A program made the position numbers and the translations under genes. The notes beneath the pieces were generated by a model, which saw nothing but the letters and a program-made list of their open reading frames with translations, was not told the DNA's origin and made no database searches. DNA of 64,000 nt from Motacilla alba alba (taxonomy: Eukaryota; Chordata; Aves; Passeriformes; Motacillidae). Of this stretch, positions 1 through 12,120 are shown piece by piece. The stretch spans positions 61,817,888 to 61,881,887 of the forward strand of contig NC_052020.1 of the NCBI RefSeq assembly GCF_015832195.1, given 5' to 3'. The stretch's first letter is position 1, and each line of letters opens with the position of its first letter.

Positions 1-340
1 CTCTGGGGGAGCCACAAAGGCTCTGATCGCTCTCGGTGCTTCGGGATCCCTCCCCGAGTGGGGATGGCCAGGGCGGGCACTGCCCGTGCCAGCAATTAGC
101 GCTGGGTGTTAATGAGGGAGGGCTGAGCTGATCCACCCCCTGAGCTGGGCATGGAACAGGTCAGAGCTCCTGGAATTGCCGTGGGAGAGCCACTACAGCA
201 GCCCTTCAATCCTCTGCCTTCGCAGGGAGCAGCCTTGGAATGGAGACACAATTCCTGTGGGCTGGGAAACCCAGCCGGGGCTGGGAGGGGCTGGGAGGGA
301 CCCCAGAGCTCATCCCACTGCACCCTGCTGCAGGAGAGAC

Positions 341-797
341 ACCTTCTGTGGGATCCTGCTTCAGGGGGATTCTCCTTCTGTGGGATCTACCTTTCTTGGG
401 ATCCACCTTCCATGGGATCCTCCTTCAGTGGGATCCACCTTCCATGGGATCCTCCTCCCATGGGATCCTCCTGTCTTGGGATCCTCCTTCAGTGGGATCC
501 ACCTTCCGTGGGATCCTCCTTCTGTGGGATCTTCCTTCCATGGGATCCACCTCCCATGGGATCCGTGATCTATATCCTATGGGATCCAACTTTCATGGGA
601 TCCTCCCTCAGTGGGGATCCTCCTTCTGTGGGATCCTCCTTCCATGGAATTAAGCTTCGATGGGATCCTCCTCCCATGGGATCCACCTTTCTCTGGATCC
701 ACCTCCCATGGGATCCACTTCCCGTGGGATTCAAGATCCTTCTGCCACTGGATCCTTCTCCCACTGGATCCTTCTCCCTCTGGATCCGCCTCCCACC
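341..797. repeat. GGATCC-rich 16-bp minisatellite
   Basis: GGATCC (or a one-base variant) recurs about every 16 bp, separated by spacers such as tccttcagtg or accttccatg. There are roughly 28 degenerate units. The absence of stops in some frames creates spurious open frames of 100-250 codons. The mirror copy, if it exists, lies beyond 64000. Confidence 0.95.
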
Positions 798-928
798 ATT
801 TCTTTGTGAAAGAATTGGTCTGTTGTTGTGTTGGGGCCACTCAGGGCTCCCTGCTCCTCCTCTCCCACTGCCCTGGCACCTTGGCCTTGTTTGATCTGCT
901 CCTTCACCCCCTGGGTGTGGGCTAGAAA

Positions 929-1073
929 TTATTTTATTATTTTTATTATTTTTACTATTTTATTATTTTATATATGCAGATATTTTAAAATGGGTATGCA
1001 AAAAATGCATAGTAGAATAGAATGGAATAGAATAGAATGGAATTGAACAGAATGGAATAGACTAGAATAGAAT
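929..1073. repeat. AT-rich tract followed by GAATA/GAATG pentamers
   Basis: Positions 929-980 are a T/A simple tract (ttatt/ttatta). Positions 1010-1073 are about a dozen degenerate pentamers of the gaata/gaatg type. No gene signal is seen around them. Confidence 0.9.
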
Positions 1074-2094
1074 TACATGTGTATCTTTTTTTTGTGGACA
1101 TGCACCCACAGAAAAAGCTCTGCTGCTCCAAATGAGCTGCACAAGTGCCTGGCACTGGGGAGGAGCCGAGTTAATGACCAGGTGAGCTCTGGGTTTGGTA
1201 AACACCTCACACACCAAACACAGCACTGAATTAAGGAGGGGGAAACCACAGCCAGCAGCTCCCTCATCCTGATGACTCCGAGCTCTGCAGAATGCCCAGA
1301 CTGCTGCTTCCTTCAGCACCAAAACTGATATCAGTCAATTATTTCAAGGCTGTCAGCAGCCATCAACACCCCTTAGAGCCATTCCAGCATTGCAGTTTAT
1401 AAACTGTGGAGTAAATAAATCAAACAATATGAGAAACTTCCAAATGTGCTGTTTCTGAGGGGTTTTTCACACTTTGTGAGCCATTTGTCTGCTCTGCTCA
1501 GAGTTTTTTCACAGCCGATTTCCATCTGTTTCCCGTGGAATTGATACTATTCCTCAGCATTTCCTGGGCCCGTGCACGGTGCTGCAATTAAATTCCAGCC
1601 TCAATCACACCTGATGCAGCCCGAAACAAAGGGAAATAAACCCTCTGCTCTGCTTTTCCTCGCCATCCTGCCTGTCTCTGTGAGCTTCCTGTACTTCCTC
1701 AGCGGTGTTTGGCCCCGTGTGAGATATTCCCTGGTTTCAGCAGTGCAAACTCACCCTGGGTTTTGGGTGGGGAAGAAGCAATAATGGAGTGGGAAGGAAA
1801 AACGTCTGTGAGCAGCAGCCACAAGAGCCGGGGAATGACTTTGTATTCAAAATCTTCTGCAGAAAAGATTGGATTTTTCTGTGATTCCCTGAGGGGTAGC
1901 AGATTCCTGAGAATTCCTCTCCTCTGGTTGCCCCTGGTCTAAGCCCCCAAAGCTTTCTGCTGCACTGACATGTTCTGGGTGTGCTTAGCCAGGAGTCACC
2001 CAGCAAGATGCCTTCAAGCAGAACACTTGCCTTTAGAGCAAATTTACTTTTAAATCACTTGCCTAAGAGAAGAACTTTCATTTTGCCATAAACA
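1074..2094. other. Unique sequence, no gene seen
   Basis: Non-repetitive DNA of mixed composition. Open frames here are under 90 codons, in different frames, with no recognisable protein. The part from 1560 onward is mirrored at 63466-64000. Nothing further is recognised. Confidence 0.6.
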
Positions 2095-2155
2095 TTCCAG
2101 AATTTTTTGGGCTGAAAGGACCTCAAAGCCCACCCAGTGCCACCCCTGGGTTTAG
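2095..2155 (-). mobile_element. CR1: Short CR1 3'-end fragment
   Basis: The stretch cctcaaagcccacccagtg followed by ccacccctg is the antisense of the standard avian CR1 3' end (gggtggcactgggtgggcttt). It is very truncated. The mirror copy is at about 63413-63470 on the plus strand. Confidence 0.75.
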
Positions 2156-2232
2156 CTATTCACCAAAGCCAGGTTTATTCACCAAAGCCTGGTTTAGTTA
2201 TTTACAAAAGCCAGGTTTAGTCAGTTGGATTC
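2150..2232. repeat. Three ~24-bp tandem units, one in the other arm
   Basis: Caaagccaggttta-type units follow each other three times here. The mirror region (63374-63412) carries essentially one. This accounts for most of the ~48-bp deficit of the right arm between left positions 1572 and 3179. Confidence 0.8.
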
Positions 2233-3714
2233 AGTTAGTTAGCTGGATTTCCTTCAGCCATTCCAGGTGGATCTGTGGATCCTCTGGGCTGGATTTGCCT
2301 CTTCCCAGGCAGGGCTGTCCCAGAGGGTGCCTGGCTGGTGTCTGTGCTCAGGTTCTCCAGGAAAAGGCTGTTGTTTATTATGTTTAGCCCAGAATGGGTG
2401 AATAAACAGATTTTCTTGCATAAAGTACTTTTTTTTGGGAGGGAGGGATCTTCAGAACAACCTCAGAAACGACGGAAAGCCAGTCCCAGTTACTGCTCCT
2501 TGTGTCAGCTCTGCTCTGATTCATGGTGCCATTTGCAGGGTAAAAGGCACCACTGCCTTCGACTGGCTGATCCTGGTGGGAGCTAATAGCATTTGCTTGT
2601 GTTTCTCCAGCAGAATTGTATTCAATAAGATTTTCAGCCTAATTAAAGCATTTCAGGATTTTGGCTTCCTGTCACCCAGAGATAAGTCTGAAGTGGAAAA
2701 TGAGGTAACAGCCATAGAAACATGGCATATATTTGTAGAGTTTTTATACCTTCTGTATTGTTTTACTTTCAATCCTATTTTCTTTTATGTCACTTTAAAG
2801 GAGGGAAAATGCAAGCAGCAGTTACTGGGAATGGTGACCCTGATATATTTAATAAAATATTAAACTGCAAGCAGTGAATGCGCTCCCCGTGGCACGGAGA
2901 AGAGCCAGGCCATGGTCATTGCGATGCCATAAAACCCAATCACGCCCAGAGAACAGCACACCTCAAATATTCCTGTCATTTATTGCAGTTATAAAGTTAA
3001 TATCCAGCAAGCAGACCTCGGGGAACACGGGCTGTACCTGAACACAGGGGTGCATGGGCAGGCAAAGAGGGATTTCCAGCCCAGGAAAGGCAGGAGTGAG
3101 GATGCAGGGTGGGATTTACTCTTTGCTTCCCAGAAAGAAATCCTTCAGTGTGAGCCTGTGGAGGGAATGCCTCAGTCAAACAATAATATCTTTAATTTTA
3201 TATGCAAATCTGTAATTAGACATTGGAAGAGACAGGCTGCCCCTTTCAGCACCTGTTTTACAAATATTTCCCCAGTGGCAGAGCTCATTTTCTGTCCCTG
3301 CTCCTTCCCCCTCCATCTCCCAGCCCTCTGCCCATCCCTGCTTCCAGTGCTGTGTCAGGCAGAGAATGTGAATATTCTGTCATTTAAGGTCCCTCCCATC
3401 CCAAACATTCAGATGAGGGCTTCCTTTGGCTGGGATCAATTCCTTGAAAACATTCCCCAGCATTCTCAGCTGAAATAATTTCTCCGTGATATTTTCCTGC
3501 CTTCCCTGGATCCGGTCTCTGAGCCACCTATGGTACCAGGGCAGGCACAGAGATCCCAGGAGCACGGGGGGTGGGAGACGTGTGGCAGGAGGGCAGCCAG
3601 CAGTGCCCAGGGCTGGAGGCAGCTCCAGAGGGACATTCCCTGGGGGAAAAGGCCAGGGAGGTGAGAATGCCTCAGGGACAGGTGGGATCCAGCTGGAAAA
3701 ATGTCAAGATTAAA
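2233..3714. other. Unique sequence, no gene seen
   Basis: Mixed-composition DNA mirrored at about 61893-63373. The arms differ near 2465-2480 by a small indel plus substitutions that change every overlapping open frame, which argues against coding. No splice-bounded conserved frame was recognised. Confidence 0.55.
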
Positions 3715-3850
3715 AAAATTAAAATAATCTTCACTGATTTATAAATAAATAATCATAATATAATGAAAATAGAAAACAAATTAATAGTATTAAAATTAAA
3801 TCATTTATAGATTAATTTAATTGAATAAAATTTTAATAAATTTATGTATC
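3715..3850. repeat. AT-rich low-complexity tract
   Basis: Almost only A and T, with repeated aaattaa/taataat words. Mirrored at about 61756-61892. It could be an old degraded simple repeat. Confidence 0.85.
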
Positions 3851-4304
3851 GCTACTCTGAATAAGTAAAAGAGTTGAGCCAGACCATAGTAATTTGCAAT
3901 ACAGATGCCCTAAAAGGTGAATAAAAGATAGAAGTGAGCTGCCCCTCCCTGCAGCTGCTGAGGACACCCTTGTTACCGCTGGTCATTTCCCACTCCCTTA
4001 ACTCCGGATCCTTCTCTCCCCTCTGCTCCCATGAGAATGAATTCTGCAACATGCAGGGATGGCTGTGCAGATGACCCTGAGCAGAATCCCAATCTGCTCA
4101 CCCTGCCAGGACACATCTCCGGAGTGTGAGAGCTTCCTGCCTCCACCTCACACCCAGACCCTGCTTTTGGCCCTTCTGAGGCAGCGCCGCTTTTCTGTTT
4201 AATTTATTCATGGAGCGCCATCTCCTCCTGCCCTGCAGCGCCACTCCTGCTTTCCATCACACCAGGGTGCACCTCTGAAAGCACTGAGCTCTGAGGGCTG
4301 GGCA
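3851..4304. other. Unique sequence, no gene seen
   Basis: Single-copy DNA between the AT tract and the 23-bp minisatellite, mirrored at about 61302-61755. Only one short open frame (66 codons) is shared by the arms and it resembles nothing known to me. Confidence 0.55.
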
Positions 4305-5047
4305 CTGAATGATCCATTCCCTTCCCTGGGCACAGAATGATCCCATTCCCTGGGCACAGAATGATCCATTCCCTTCCCTGGGCACAGAATGATCCCATTC
4401 CCTGGGCACAGAATGATCCATTCCCTTCCCTGGGCACAGAATGATCCATTCCCTTCCCTGGGCACAGAATGATCCATTCCCTGGGCACAGAATGATCCCA
4501 TTCCCTGGGCACAGAATGATCCATTCCCTGGGCACAGAATGATCCCATTCCCTGGGCACAGAATGATCCATTCCCTGGGCACAGAATGATCCCATTCCCT
4601 GGGCACAGAATGATCCATTCCCTGGGCACAGAATGATCCCATTCCCTGGGCACAGAATGATCCATTCCCTGGGCACAGAATGATCCCATTCCATGGGCAC
4701 AGAATGATCCCATTCCCTGGGCACAGAATGATCCATTCCCTGGGCACAGAATGATCCATTCCTTTCCCTGGGCACAGAATGATCCATTCCCTGGGCACAG
4801 AATGATCCATTCCTTTCCCTGGAATGGGAATGATCCATTCTTTCCCTGGGCACAGAATGATCCATTCCCTGGGCACAGAATGACCCATTCCCTTCTCTAA
4901 TCCCAAAATGATCCCATTCCCTTCCCTGGGCACAGAATGATCCCATTCCCTTCTCTGTGCACAAAATCATCTCATTCCCTGGTCCCAAAATGATCCCATT
5001 CCTTTCTCTAATCCCAAAAGGATTCCATTCCCTTCCCTGGTCCCCAA
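4305..5047. repeat. 22-28-bp minisatellite, left copy
   Basis: About 30 units with core attccctgggcacagaatg. Unit length is 22, 23 or 28 bp depending on an extra c or a ttccc insertion. Units toward 4900-5047 are degenerate. The array is 743 bp here against 616 bp in the right arm (60686-61301). Long minus-strand open frames of about 240 codons are products of the repeat. Confidence 0.97.
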
Positions 5048-5196
5048 ATGCTCCCGTTCCCTCCTGCTGATGGGTCCCAGGGCAGGATGAGCAGCTTTCA
5101 CTGCCCCAGCTTGGCTGGGAGCTGCAAGGGGCTGGGTGAGCCCTCCCATGGGAACATCCTCACCCCAGGGCCCTCTGCATCCTCACAGCCCTGCCC

Positions 5197-5620
5197 CTCA
5201 GCATCCCACACATCCCCTCAGCACCCCCCCTAGCCCTCAGCACCCATCCCTGCCCCTCAGCACCCATCCCTGCCCCTCAGCACCCATCCCTACCCTTCAG
5301 CACCCATCCCTGCCCCTCAGCACCCATCCCCACCCCTCAGCACCCATCTCCAACCCTTCAGCACCCATCCCTGCCCCTCAGCACCCATCCCCACCCCTCA
5401 GCACCCATCCACAACCCCTCAGCACCCATCCCCTACCCCTCAGCACCCATCCCTGCCCCTCAGCACCCATCCCTGCCCCTCAGCATCCATCCCCAACCCC
5501 TCAGCACCCATCCCCACCCCTCAGCACCCATCCCTACCCCTCAGCACCCATCCCCTACCCCTCAGCACCCATCCCCAACCCCTCAGCACCCATCCCTGCC
5601 CCTCAGCATCTACCCCAGCC
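5197..5620. repeat. 20-bp C-rich minisatellite, left copy
   Basis: About 20 units of cagcacccatccctgcccct with small variants of 19-21 bp. The plus strand is C-rich and the complement has runs of GGGG. The array is about 21 bp longer in the right arm (60092-60536). Confidence 0.97.
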
Positions 5621-6774
5621 CCCTCCCAGCGCTCTGGGAGCGCTGGGCACTCTGTCTGCCATCAGTGGGTGTGCTGTGCTCTAGGAAATGTTTGTCTGCG
5701 CTTGTGCCATCCCAGGAGGTGTCACGGCCAGCCCGGGCAGTCAGAGGTGCAGAGGGGCAGTGCTGAGTGTCCAGTGCAGGTGACTGCAGCGACCAGTGCC
5801 CCCACGTCCCCCCAGGTGCCACCAGCCACAGGAACAAGTCGCTTCCCTGCTGTATATCTCCTGGAAAAAGCACACCTGAAAGCAAATATCAGCCTTGGGC
5901 TGTGCCACAGGGGCTGGGGACCCTCAAAGCCCAGCTGGAGGCAGTGACCCAGAGACCCACAGGGATTAATTCAATAAACACAGCACGGCTAAACCATCTT
6001 GTCTTGGAATAAAGGACATTATGCAGTTACTGCAACTCTGCACTGAAATCTGAGGGGTTCTTTTCCCTAAGTACCTTCAGTTTTAATAAGCTCTTGGGAA
6101 TGAACGCAATGAGCATTTTATTAATGCAGTTCAGCTACTCAAACTCCATTTTACTCTGTGAAGGATTGTGGTGACAAAGAGCAGCTCGGGGTCCTTACTG
6201 TCACTTGGAAGCTCAGAACCGGATGAGCAGGAAATATTTTGGAGCAGTTCGTGCATTGAAGGTTCCTTGGAGGCACAGGGACCCAATACTTGAAATGATG
6301 GAAAACCTGACAGGGAGACTTGAAAAGCTCCTTTGTTGCTCTGACTTTACTCCTGGTTTCCCTAAACAGGTGGAAATTACCCGGAATCAATAATGAGAGT
6401 TGCAAGGTCAGGAAAAGAGCAGCTCCGAGTTGACTCCTCATTTCAGGGCCGATTTGCCTGGCGTCCCAGCCATCCGTTCCCGGGGCCTGAGCAGCTCTGA
6501 CAGCTCATTAATTATAGAGGAGATTGGACAGTGGGCAGCAGCGGTGGCACCAGAGGATTCATCTCTGCTGTCAGCTGCCTAATGTGCATCCGCTCTCTCG
6601 GCACGCAGAAGAACACTTCCAGTAAATCTTTGTCCGTCTCCCATCTCCAGGAAGGAAATCAGACATGACATTAACAATTGCTTCTGTATTCTCTGGGAAA
6701 CGCTCTCCTAAACGCCAGACACGGGAATATATTAACAGCTCACGGATTTCTCGTCAGCACGGGGTTCAGGCTCC
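5621..6774. other. Unique sequence with a possible conserved block
   Basis: Mirrored at about 58938-60091. The part around 6400-6760 contains a cattaattata core and sits in less repetitive DNA, so it could be a conserved non-coding element. No coding exon was recognised. Confidence 0.45.
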
Positions 6775-7472
6775 GTGGAAATGCAGAGATCACTGCCCAG
6801 GAACTGTGGAAATGCAGAGATCACTGCCCAGGAACTACACAGTGCATGGAAATGCAGAGATCAGTGCCCAGGAACTGCACCCATGGAAATGCAGAGATCA
6901 CTGCCCAGGAACTGCACGGTGCATGGAAATGCAGAGATCATTGCCCGGGAACTGCACCCATGGAAATGCAGAGATCACTGCCCAGGAACTGCACAGTGCA
7001 TGGAAATGCAGAGATCACTGCCCAGGAACTGCACCCATGGAAATGCAGAGATCAGTGCCCAGGAACTGTGGAAATGCAGAGATCACTGCCCAGGAACTAC
7101 ACAGTGCATGGAAATGCAGAGATCAGTGCCCAGGAACTGCACCCATGGAAATGCAGAGATCACTGCCCAGGAACTGCACGGTGCATGGAAATGCAGAGAT
7201 CAGTGCCCAGGAACTGCACAGTGCATGGAAATGCAGAGATCAGTGCCCAGGAACTGCACCCATGGAAATGCAGAGATCAGTGCCCAGGAACTGTGGAAAT
7301 GCAGAGATCATTGCCCAGGAACTGCACAGTGCATGGAAATGCAGAGATCATTGCCCAGGAACTGCACCCATGGAAATGTAGAGATCAGTGCCCAGGAACT
7401 GTGGAAATGCAGAGATCAGTGCCCAGGAACTGCACCCATGGAAATGCAGAGATCAGTGCCCAGGAGCTGCGT
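6775..7472. repeat. 31/36/40-bp minisatellite, left copy
   Basis: Units share the core ggaaatgcagagatcactgc and cccaggaactg. They are joined by one of three linkers: a cacagtgcat or cacggtgcat form (~40 bp), a cacccat form (~36 bp), or none (~31 bp). On the plus strand the unit contains no TAA, TAG or TGA in any register, so all three frames stay open. The array is 698 bp here and 1571 bp in the right arm. Confidence 0.98.
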
Positions 7473-7529
7473 GGTGCACGGGGGCATCCAGGCTCCCATG
7501 AGGATGAAGAGGGAGCAGAGGGGCTCCTG

Positions 7530-7965
7530 TGTGGTATTTTCGGGGTCCCCCGTGGCAGGAAGGAAATGCTGAATCTGACTCCATGTTCTTAGAAGGCTAA
7601 TTTATTTTTTTATTATATATATTATATTAAATCATGCTATACTAAACTATACTAAAGAATAGAGAAAGGATATAGACAGAATATAAGACAGAAGAATATA
7701 TAGACAGAATATAAGACAGAAGGCTTAACAAGATACTAATTAAAAACTCGTGACTCTCCAGAGCCCCAACACAGCTGGACTGTGATTGGTCATTAAGTCA
7801 AAACAATTCACATGTTGGATAAACAATCTCCAACCACATTCCAAAGCAGCAAAACACAGGAGAAGCAAATGAGATAATATTGTTTCCTTTTTTCTCTGAG
7901 GCTTCCCATCTTCCCAGGAGAAGAATCCTGTGCAGGGGGATTTTTCAGAAAGTATGACAGTGACA
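7530..7965 (-). mobile_element. Solo LTR, ERVK-like, left copy
   Basis: Read on the minus strand the element begins TGTCACTGTCATACTTTC and ends ...CACA. It is flanked by perfect 6-bp duplications CTCCTG at 7524-7529 and 7966-7971. It contains an AT-rich block with an AATAAA-type signal upstream of a CCTTCT motif. A 6-bp duplication fits class II (ERVK) endogenous retroviruses. There are no internal retroviral genes, so this is a recombination remnant. It is 436 bp long, 40 bp more than its mirror, because a tatagacagaatataagac segment is duplicated at about 7669-7720. Confidence 0.93.
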
Positions 7966-7971
7966 CTCCTG

Positions 7972-8528
7972 GAGCTGCTGGGGCAGCCAGGGCTGGGGCA
8001 GGGTGAGTTCCTTGTGTCCATCAATTCTGCAGGAGCTGCGTGTCCTGGGCAGGGCTCAGCAGCAGCCAGGATTGATGGAGCTATCAAAGCTGGGTATTGA
8101 CGTGTGCCTGAGCCTTTAACTGCCTGCAGCTCCCCAGCCAAACCCAGCAGGGCTCTGCAGCCTCTGCAGAGCCTGTGGGGTATTTCACAGGCACTGCCAT
8201 GCCCACGCCAGCCTTCAGCTCCTCACCCCTGTGGTTTGCCCCTGATGGAGGCACGAGGTGCTGAGCCCTCCCTGAGCACGGAGGGCACACAGAGCTCCAA
8301 GAAGCAGCTCCGGCTTTCCAAGAAAGGAGGCTCTGATCCTTGTCTGACTCCGGGAACTGCTGGTAAAATCCTGAGAAGTTTCTCACTCTCTTCTGAAGCT
8401 TTAGCAAAAATAAATGAGAATATTGAGAATTCAGCTCATCTGCCAGAGGGCTGTGTGCAGTGCTGAGCTGAGAACAAGCACTGCTAAAGCTCCACCAAGT
8501 GAGAGTTAAAAATAAAGGCACCAGGTGC
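7972..8528. other. Unique sequence, no gene seen
   Basis: Mirrored at about 56351-56907. Open frames of 120-190 codons overlap in opposite strands and run into the adjacent minisatellite. None resembles a known protein. Confidence 0.55.
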
Positions 8529-8668
8529 TTCCAAAGGTGTGTGTTCCCTCTTCCAAAGGTGTGTGTCCCCACTTCCAAAGGTGGTTTCCTTCTTCCAAAG
8601 GTGTGTGTTCCCTCTTCCAAAGGTGTGTTCCCTATTCCAAAGGTGTGTCCCTCTTCCAAAGGTGTGTG
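8529..8668. repeat. ~22-bp minisatellite, left copy
   Basis: About six units with core ttccaaaggtgtgtgttccc. The right arm (56191-56350) is about 20 bp longer, equal to one unit. It is followed at 8675-8700 by five aattt pentamers. Confidence 0.95.
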
Positions 8669-8700
8669 TTAATTTATTGTAATTTAATTTAATTTAATTT

Positions 8701-8865
8701 AACCCCACCCTGGGCATCCCTGGCAGCGCTGCCCAAAGGCTCCTGGAGCTCTGGCAGCTCCGGGGCTCTGCCCATTCCCTGGGCAGCCTGGGCAGTGCTC
8801 AGCACCTTTTTGGGAAGAACCTTTCCCTGATCTCCAGCCTGACCCTTCCTGGCACAGCTTCACAG
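8701..8865 (-). mobile_element. CR1: CR1 3' fragment, left copy
   Basis: Antisense CR1: accctgggcatccctggcag, then aaggctcctggagctctgg and gaagaacctttccctgatct, in the order found in other avian CR1 3' regions in this window (31615 and 39853). It is 5'-truncated, as usual for CR1. Mirror at 55994-56158. Confidence 0.88.
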
Positions 8866-9514
8866 CAAAGAAAAGGGAAAAGTCTGTCTTGACCCAGTTT
8901 CCAACTTTGAGCAACAGAAGCAAGGTGACTTTGACAGAGGATCCTCCAACCTACTCCATGAAAGGCAAACAAACAAATCCAGGTTGGAAAGCAAGCTAAA
9001 CAAACCCATATTACAGATGGTTTGGGGGTAGCAGGATGAAGGTTGTTTTCTTGCTTGTGTATTAAAACAGTGAGGAGTAATGCACAACTCTGGTAAGATA
9101 GCCATTCCTGGAACTTTTTAAATCAAATGTGATTTTTGTTAAAGAAGTTGTCGCTTTGAAGCAGAACCTCCTTCAGAGAAGCCCTCCAGTCATAACTACA
9201 TGGAAATGACTCACAAAATACATAACTCATGATCAAAATGGTCCAAAAAAACCCTTTAATTCCTGAGTTTGGTGGTCCCAGAGGCACAGTGGCCACTCTA
9301 GGATGAGCCAAACCAGCTGAAAACGCCAGATCCTCACACGACACCACCACAACTTCAACATTCCACAGGGAAAAGCAGAACCTGGGGAAGCCAAGCAATG
9401 CTGCTCCTGCCAGCTGCCAACGTGCCAGGCTGGTGAGACCCTGGGGAAGGCAGCAGGAGCTGAGCTGGGGCTGTGCAGGGAGCTCCTCCTGCCACTCCTG
9501 CTGGGCTCCCTTTC
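8866..9514. other. Unique sequence, no gene seen
   Basis: Mirrored at 55345-55993. It is strongly conserved between the arms (an 81-codon minus-strand frame at 8860-9105 is identical), but this reflects recent common origin rather than coding. No known protein was recognised. Confidence 0.5.
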
Positions 9515-9606
9515 AATCCCATTCCATCCCATCCCATCCCATCCCATCCCATCCCATCCCATCCCATCCCATCCCATCCCATCCCATCCCATCCCATCCC
9601 ATCCCA
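9515..9606. repeat. (ATCCC)n pentamer array, left copy
   Basis: About 18 perfect atccc units. The minus strand is (GGGAT)n, which has the G3N2 spacing of a four-tract G-quadruplex many times over. The right arm array (55238-55344) is about three units longer. Confidence 0.97.
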
Positions 9607-10400
9607 AACTGCCCCCAGGCACCAGCATTGCTCCCAAAAGGGGTTTGGGCAGGACATGGCTGGAGGAGCTGTGTTGGAAAACGGGATGTGCCCTGTCCCC
9701 ATGGAAATCTGGGGACTTTTCCTGGTTATTGTAAAATCTCTCTCCGAGCCACTCCAAATTCTGATAACATCCCCAAAATGCCAGATCAGTTTCATTTATA
9801 TTTATCAGCAATGCTTTTAAGGACTCTGATAACAACTTGGCAATACAAAATAAACCAATATTTGATCTGCCTGACAATGTATTGGAAATCTTAAGTTGAT
9901 CTTAATTCATCCCTGTTATAAAATCCAGCATTTGTTACTGCTCCGAATTGCTCTATGGAAATATCAGGTTCAGTTTCTATGACAACAAGAGCCATAAATG
10001 CCAAAATTCTTCCTGTTCCCTTTCTGTTTTCAGCTTGACAATGAGCCTTTTTTTTCATTCTTTTAGATTAACCTTTCCCTTTCCCCTGGAAATGAATAAT
10101 CCAGACAGATCCTGCTTTCCCTGCTGTGTGCACAATGTCCAGTTGTTACAGAGAATTGTCTGGAGAATTGGAAAAAACTCATTCCCTTTTCCCCAGGGAA
10201 CATTCATGTCCTGGAAATGGAAGGAGGGTGGCAAAAGAAAGCACAAGGATGACCCTAGGGCAGCAGGGCTCCTCCAGAGGCCACATTCCAGCCAGGAACA
10301 TGTGGGTGGCACTGAGGGCACCCCGTACCAGAAGCAGTGCCCGAGGCTGGCACAGGTGAGGCTCCTGGTCCTGTGAGCTCCCAGCTCAGCCACATCCAAG
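9607..10400. other. Unique sequence, no gene seen
   Basis: Mirrored at about 54444-55237. The AT-rich part 9780-10080 contains no minisatellite. No coding exon was recognised. Confidence 0.5.
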
Positions 10401-10905
10401 GACAGGCTGGACAGGGCAGGATAGGCAGGATGGGCAGGACAGGATGGGCAGGATGGACAGGGCAGGATGGGCAGGACAGGATGGGCAGGACAGGATGGGC
10501 AGGACAGGATGGACAGGGCAGGATAGGCAGGATGGGCAGGATGGACAGGGCAGGATGGGCAGGACAGGATGGGCAGGGCAAGATGGACAGGGCGGGATGG
10601 ACAGAGCAGGATGGACAGGATGGGCAGGACAGGATGGACAGGATGGACAGGACAGGATGGGCAGGGCAGGATGGACAGGACAGGATGGACAGGATGGACA
10701 GGGCAGGATGGGCAGGTCAGGATGGACAGGATGGGCAGGACAGGATGGACAGGACAGGATGGACAGGATGGGCAGGACAGGATGGGCAGGACAGGATGGA
10801 CAGGATGGGCAGGACAGGATGGACAGGGCAGGATGGACAGGATGGACAGGACAGGATGGACACGGCAGGATGGACAGGATGGACAGGACAGGATGGACAG
10901 GGCAA
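10401..10905. repeat. 12/17-bp GGATGGACAGG minisatellite, left copy
   Basis: Interleaved units of ggatggacagga and ggatgggcaggacagga, with a strong purine bias on the plus strand. Neither strand of the unit contains a stop, so overlapping open frames appear on both strands. The array is 505 bp here and 1069 bp in the right arm (53375-54443), a difference of 564 bp. Confidence 0.98.
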
Positions 10906-10944
10906 CAGCAGCTGCCCAGAATCTGCAGAAGAAACTCCAGCCAT

Positions 10945-11035
10945 TCCCACCATCCTGGAGCCAGCCTCTTGATCCTGGAGCCAGCCCCTCGAAACTGGAA
11001 CCAGCTCCTCCATCCTGGAGCCAGCCCCACCCTCC
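10945..11035. repeat. Short 18-bp tandem repeat
   Basis: Four to five degenerate copies of atcctggagccagccc next to the large purine-rich array. Mirrored at 53245-53335 with small substitutions. Confidence 0.85.
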
Positions 11036-12120
11036 AGCTGCTGGCAGAGCTGGGAGCACCGTGACATTCAGTGCTCCTGACTGAAGTAGGACAGGGCTAG
11101 TCTGCAAACAAACAAACACAACATTTCCAGTGCTGGGCTGGAAATAAACACAACATTTCCAGTGCACAAGGCTCTTGTGCCCCTCCTGCAGCTGCTTGAG
11201 CCTTAAGGACTTGGCCAGAGAGGAATTTCTGCCCTGGCTGAGCTTCCAGCACAACAAAGGGCCAGAGCCCGAGGAAACGGCCTCAGATTGCAGCAGGGGA
11301 GGTTTAGGTTTGATAGTGGGGAAATGGATCCTGGTATTTGCTTTCTGCTCTGAAAATTTTTACTGCAACAAGATTTTGTTTCATTTCCAGCTCTTAGCTG
11401 GCTGTTCATCCCCAGCACTGGCTATGGAAATATTCCCTCCTTCCTTTCCTTCCTGCCCCGTGTCCCTGCACTGGTGTCCCACAGCATCAGGGACACATGG
11501 GCAGCAACATTTTCACTTTTCTGTTTCCTAGGTGAAAGTAGAAGATGCTTCACTTCTGCCAGAGGTTCAACTGCTGCTTGTGGAAACTCAGAAACAAAAA
11601 AAAAAATAAAGTGTACTTCCTTGCTACTTTGGTTCATGTCTTCACCCTTTCCTTGCACTCTTCTGCTCCACTGAAGTCACTCCACTTGAAGCCTCAAAAT
11701 TCTGGGTTAAAACTCCTGATTTCCCCACTGCTCCCACCATCCCAGGAGATGCGGTCAGGAGTCCCTGCCTGAAGCTGAGAGCAGCCAAAACATGCAGGTC
11801 CTTGGACCCAAATTATTGTGTCCCAAAATTCACAGCTCTGGGGACCCCCAGTGCAGCCCAGCCCATCCTGATGTGCTCCAGGGATCCGCGGGGAGATCTG
11901 GGCTGGGAGAGGTTCCTAAGGGAACAGCAGGGATTGCTGACATCCTTCAGGGGGAAATCTCCTTTTTGAGAGGGGCTGAGCAGCCAAAGGCAGGGCTGCA
12001 CAGGGGGAGGCCCCCCACAGCCCTGCATTTAATGCTCCTCATTCTGATGCAGGTTTGCCTGTCTAGAAAAGCCTGGCACACAGGAATTAGTTTTACATTT
12101 TAGGGGGTTTTAGTCTAATT
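11036..12120. other. Unique sequence, no gene seen
   Basis: Mirrored at about 52160-53244. It contains a short duplication around 11110-11160 (acacaacatttccagtgc twice). Open frames are short and not recognisable. Confidence 0.5.

Noticed and set aside
2435..2863. 142-codon frame with hydrophobic C-terminus
   Set aside because: The mirrored copy (62745-63327) carries an indel and substitutions that break the N-terminal part. No known family fits and codon content looks random.
4305..5047. CRISPR-like regular repeat array
   Set aside because: Units are contiguous tandem copies without unique spacers, in DNA with bird transposons. This is a minisatellite.
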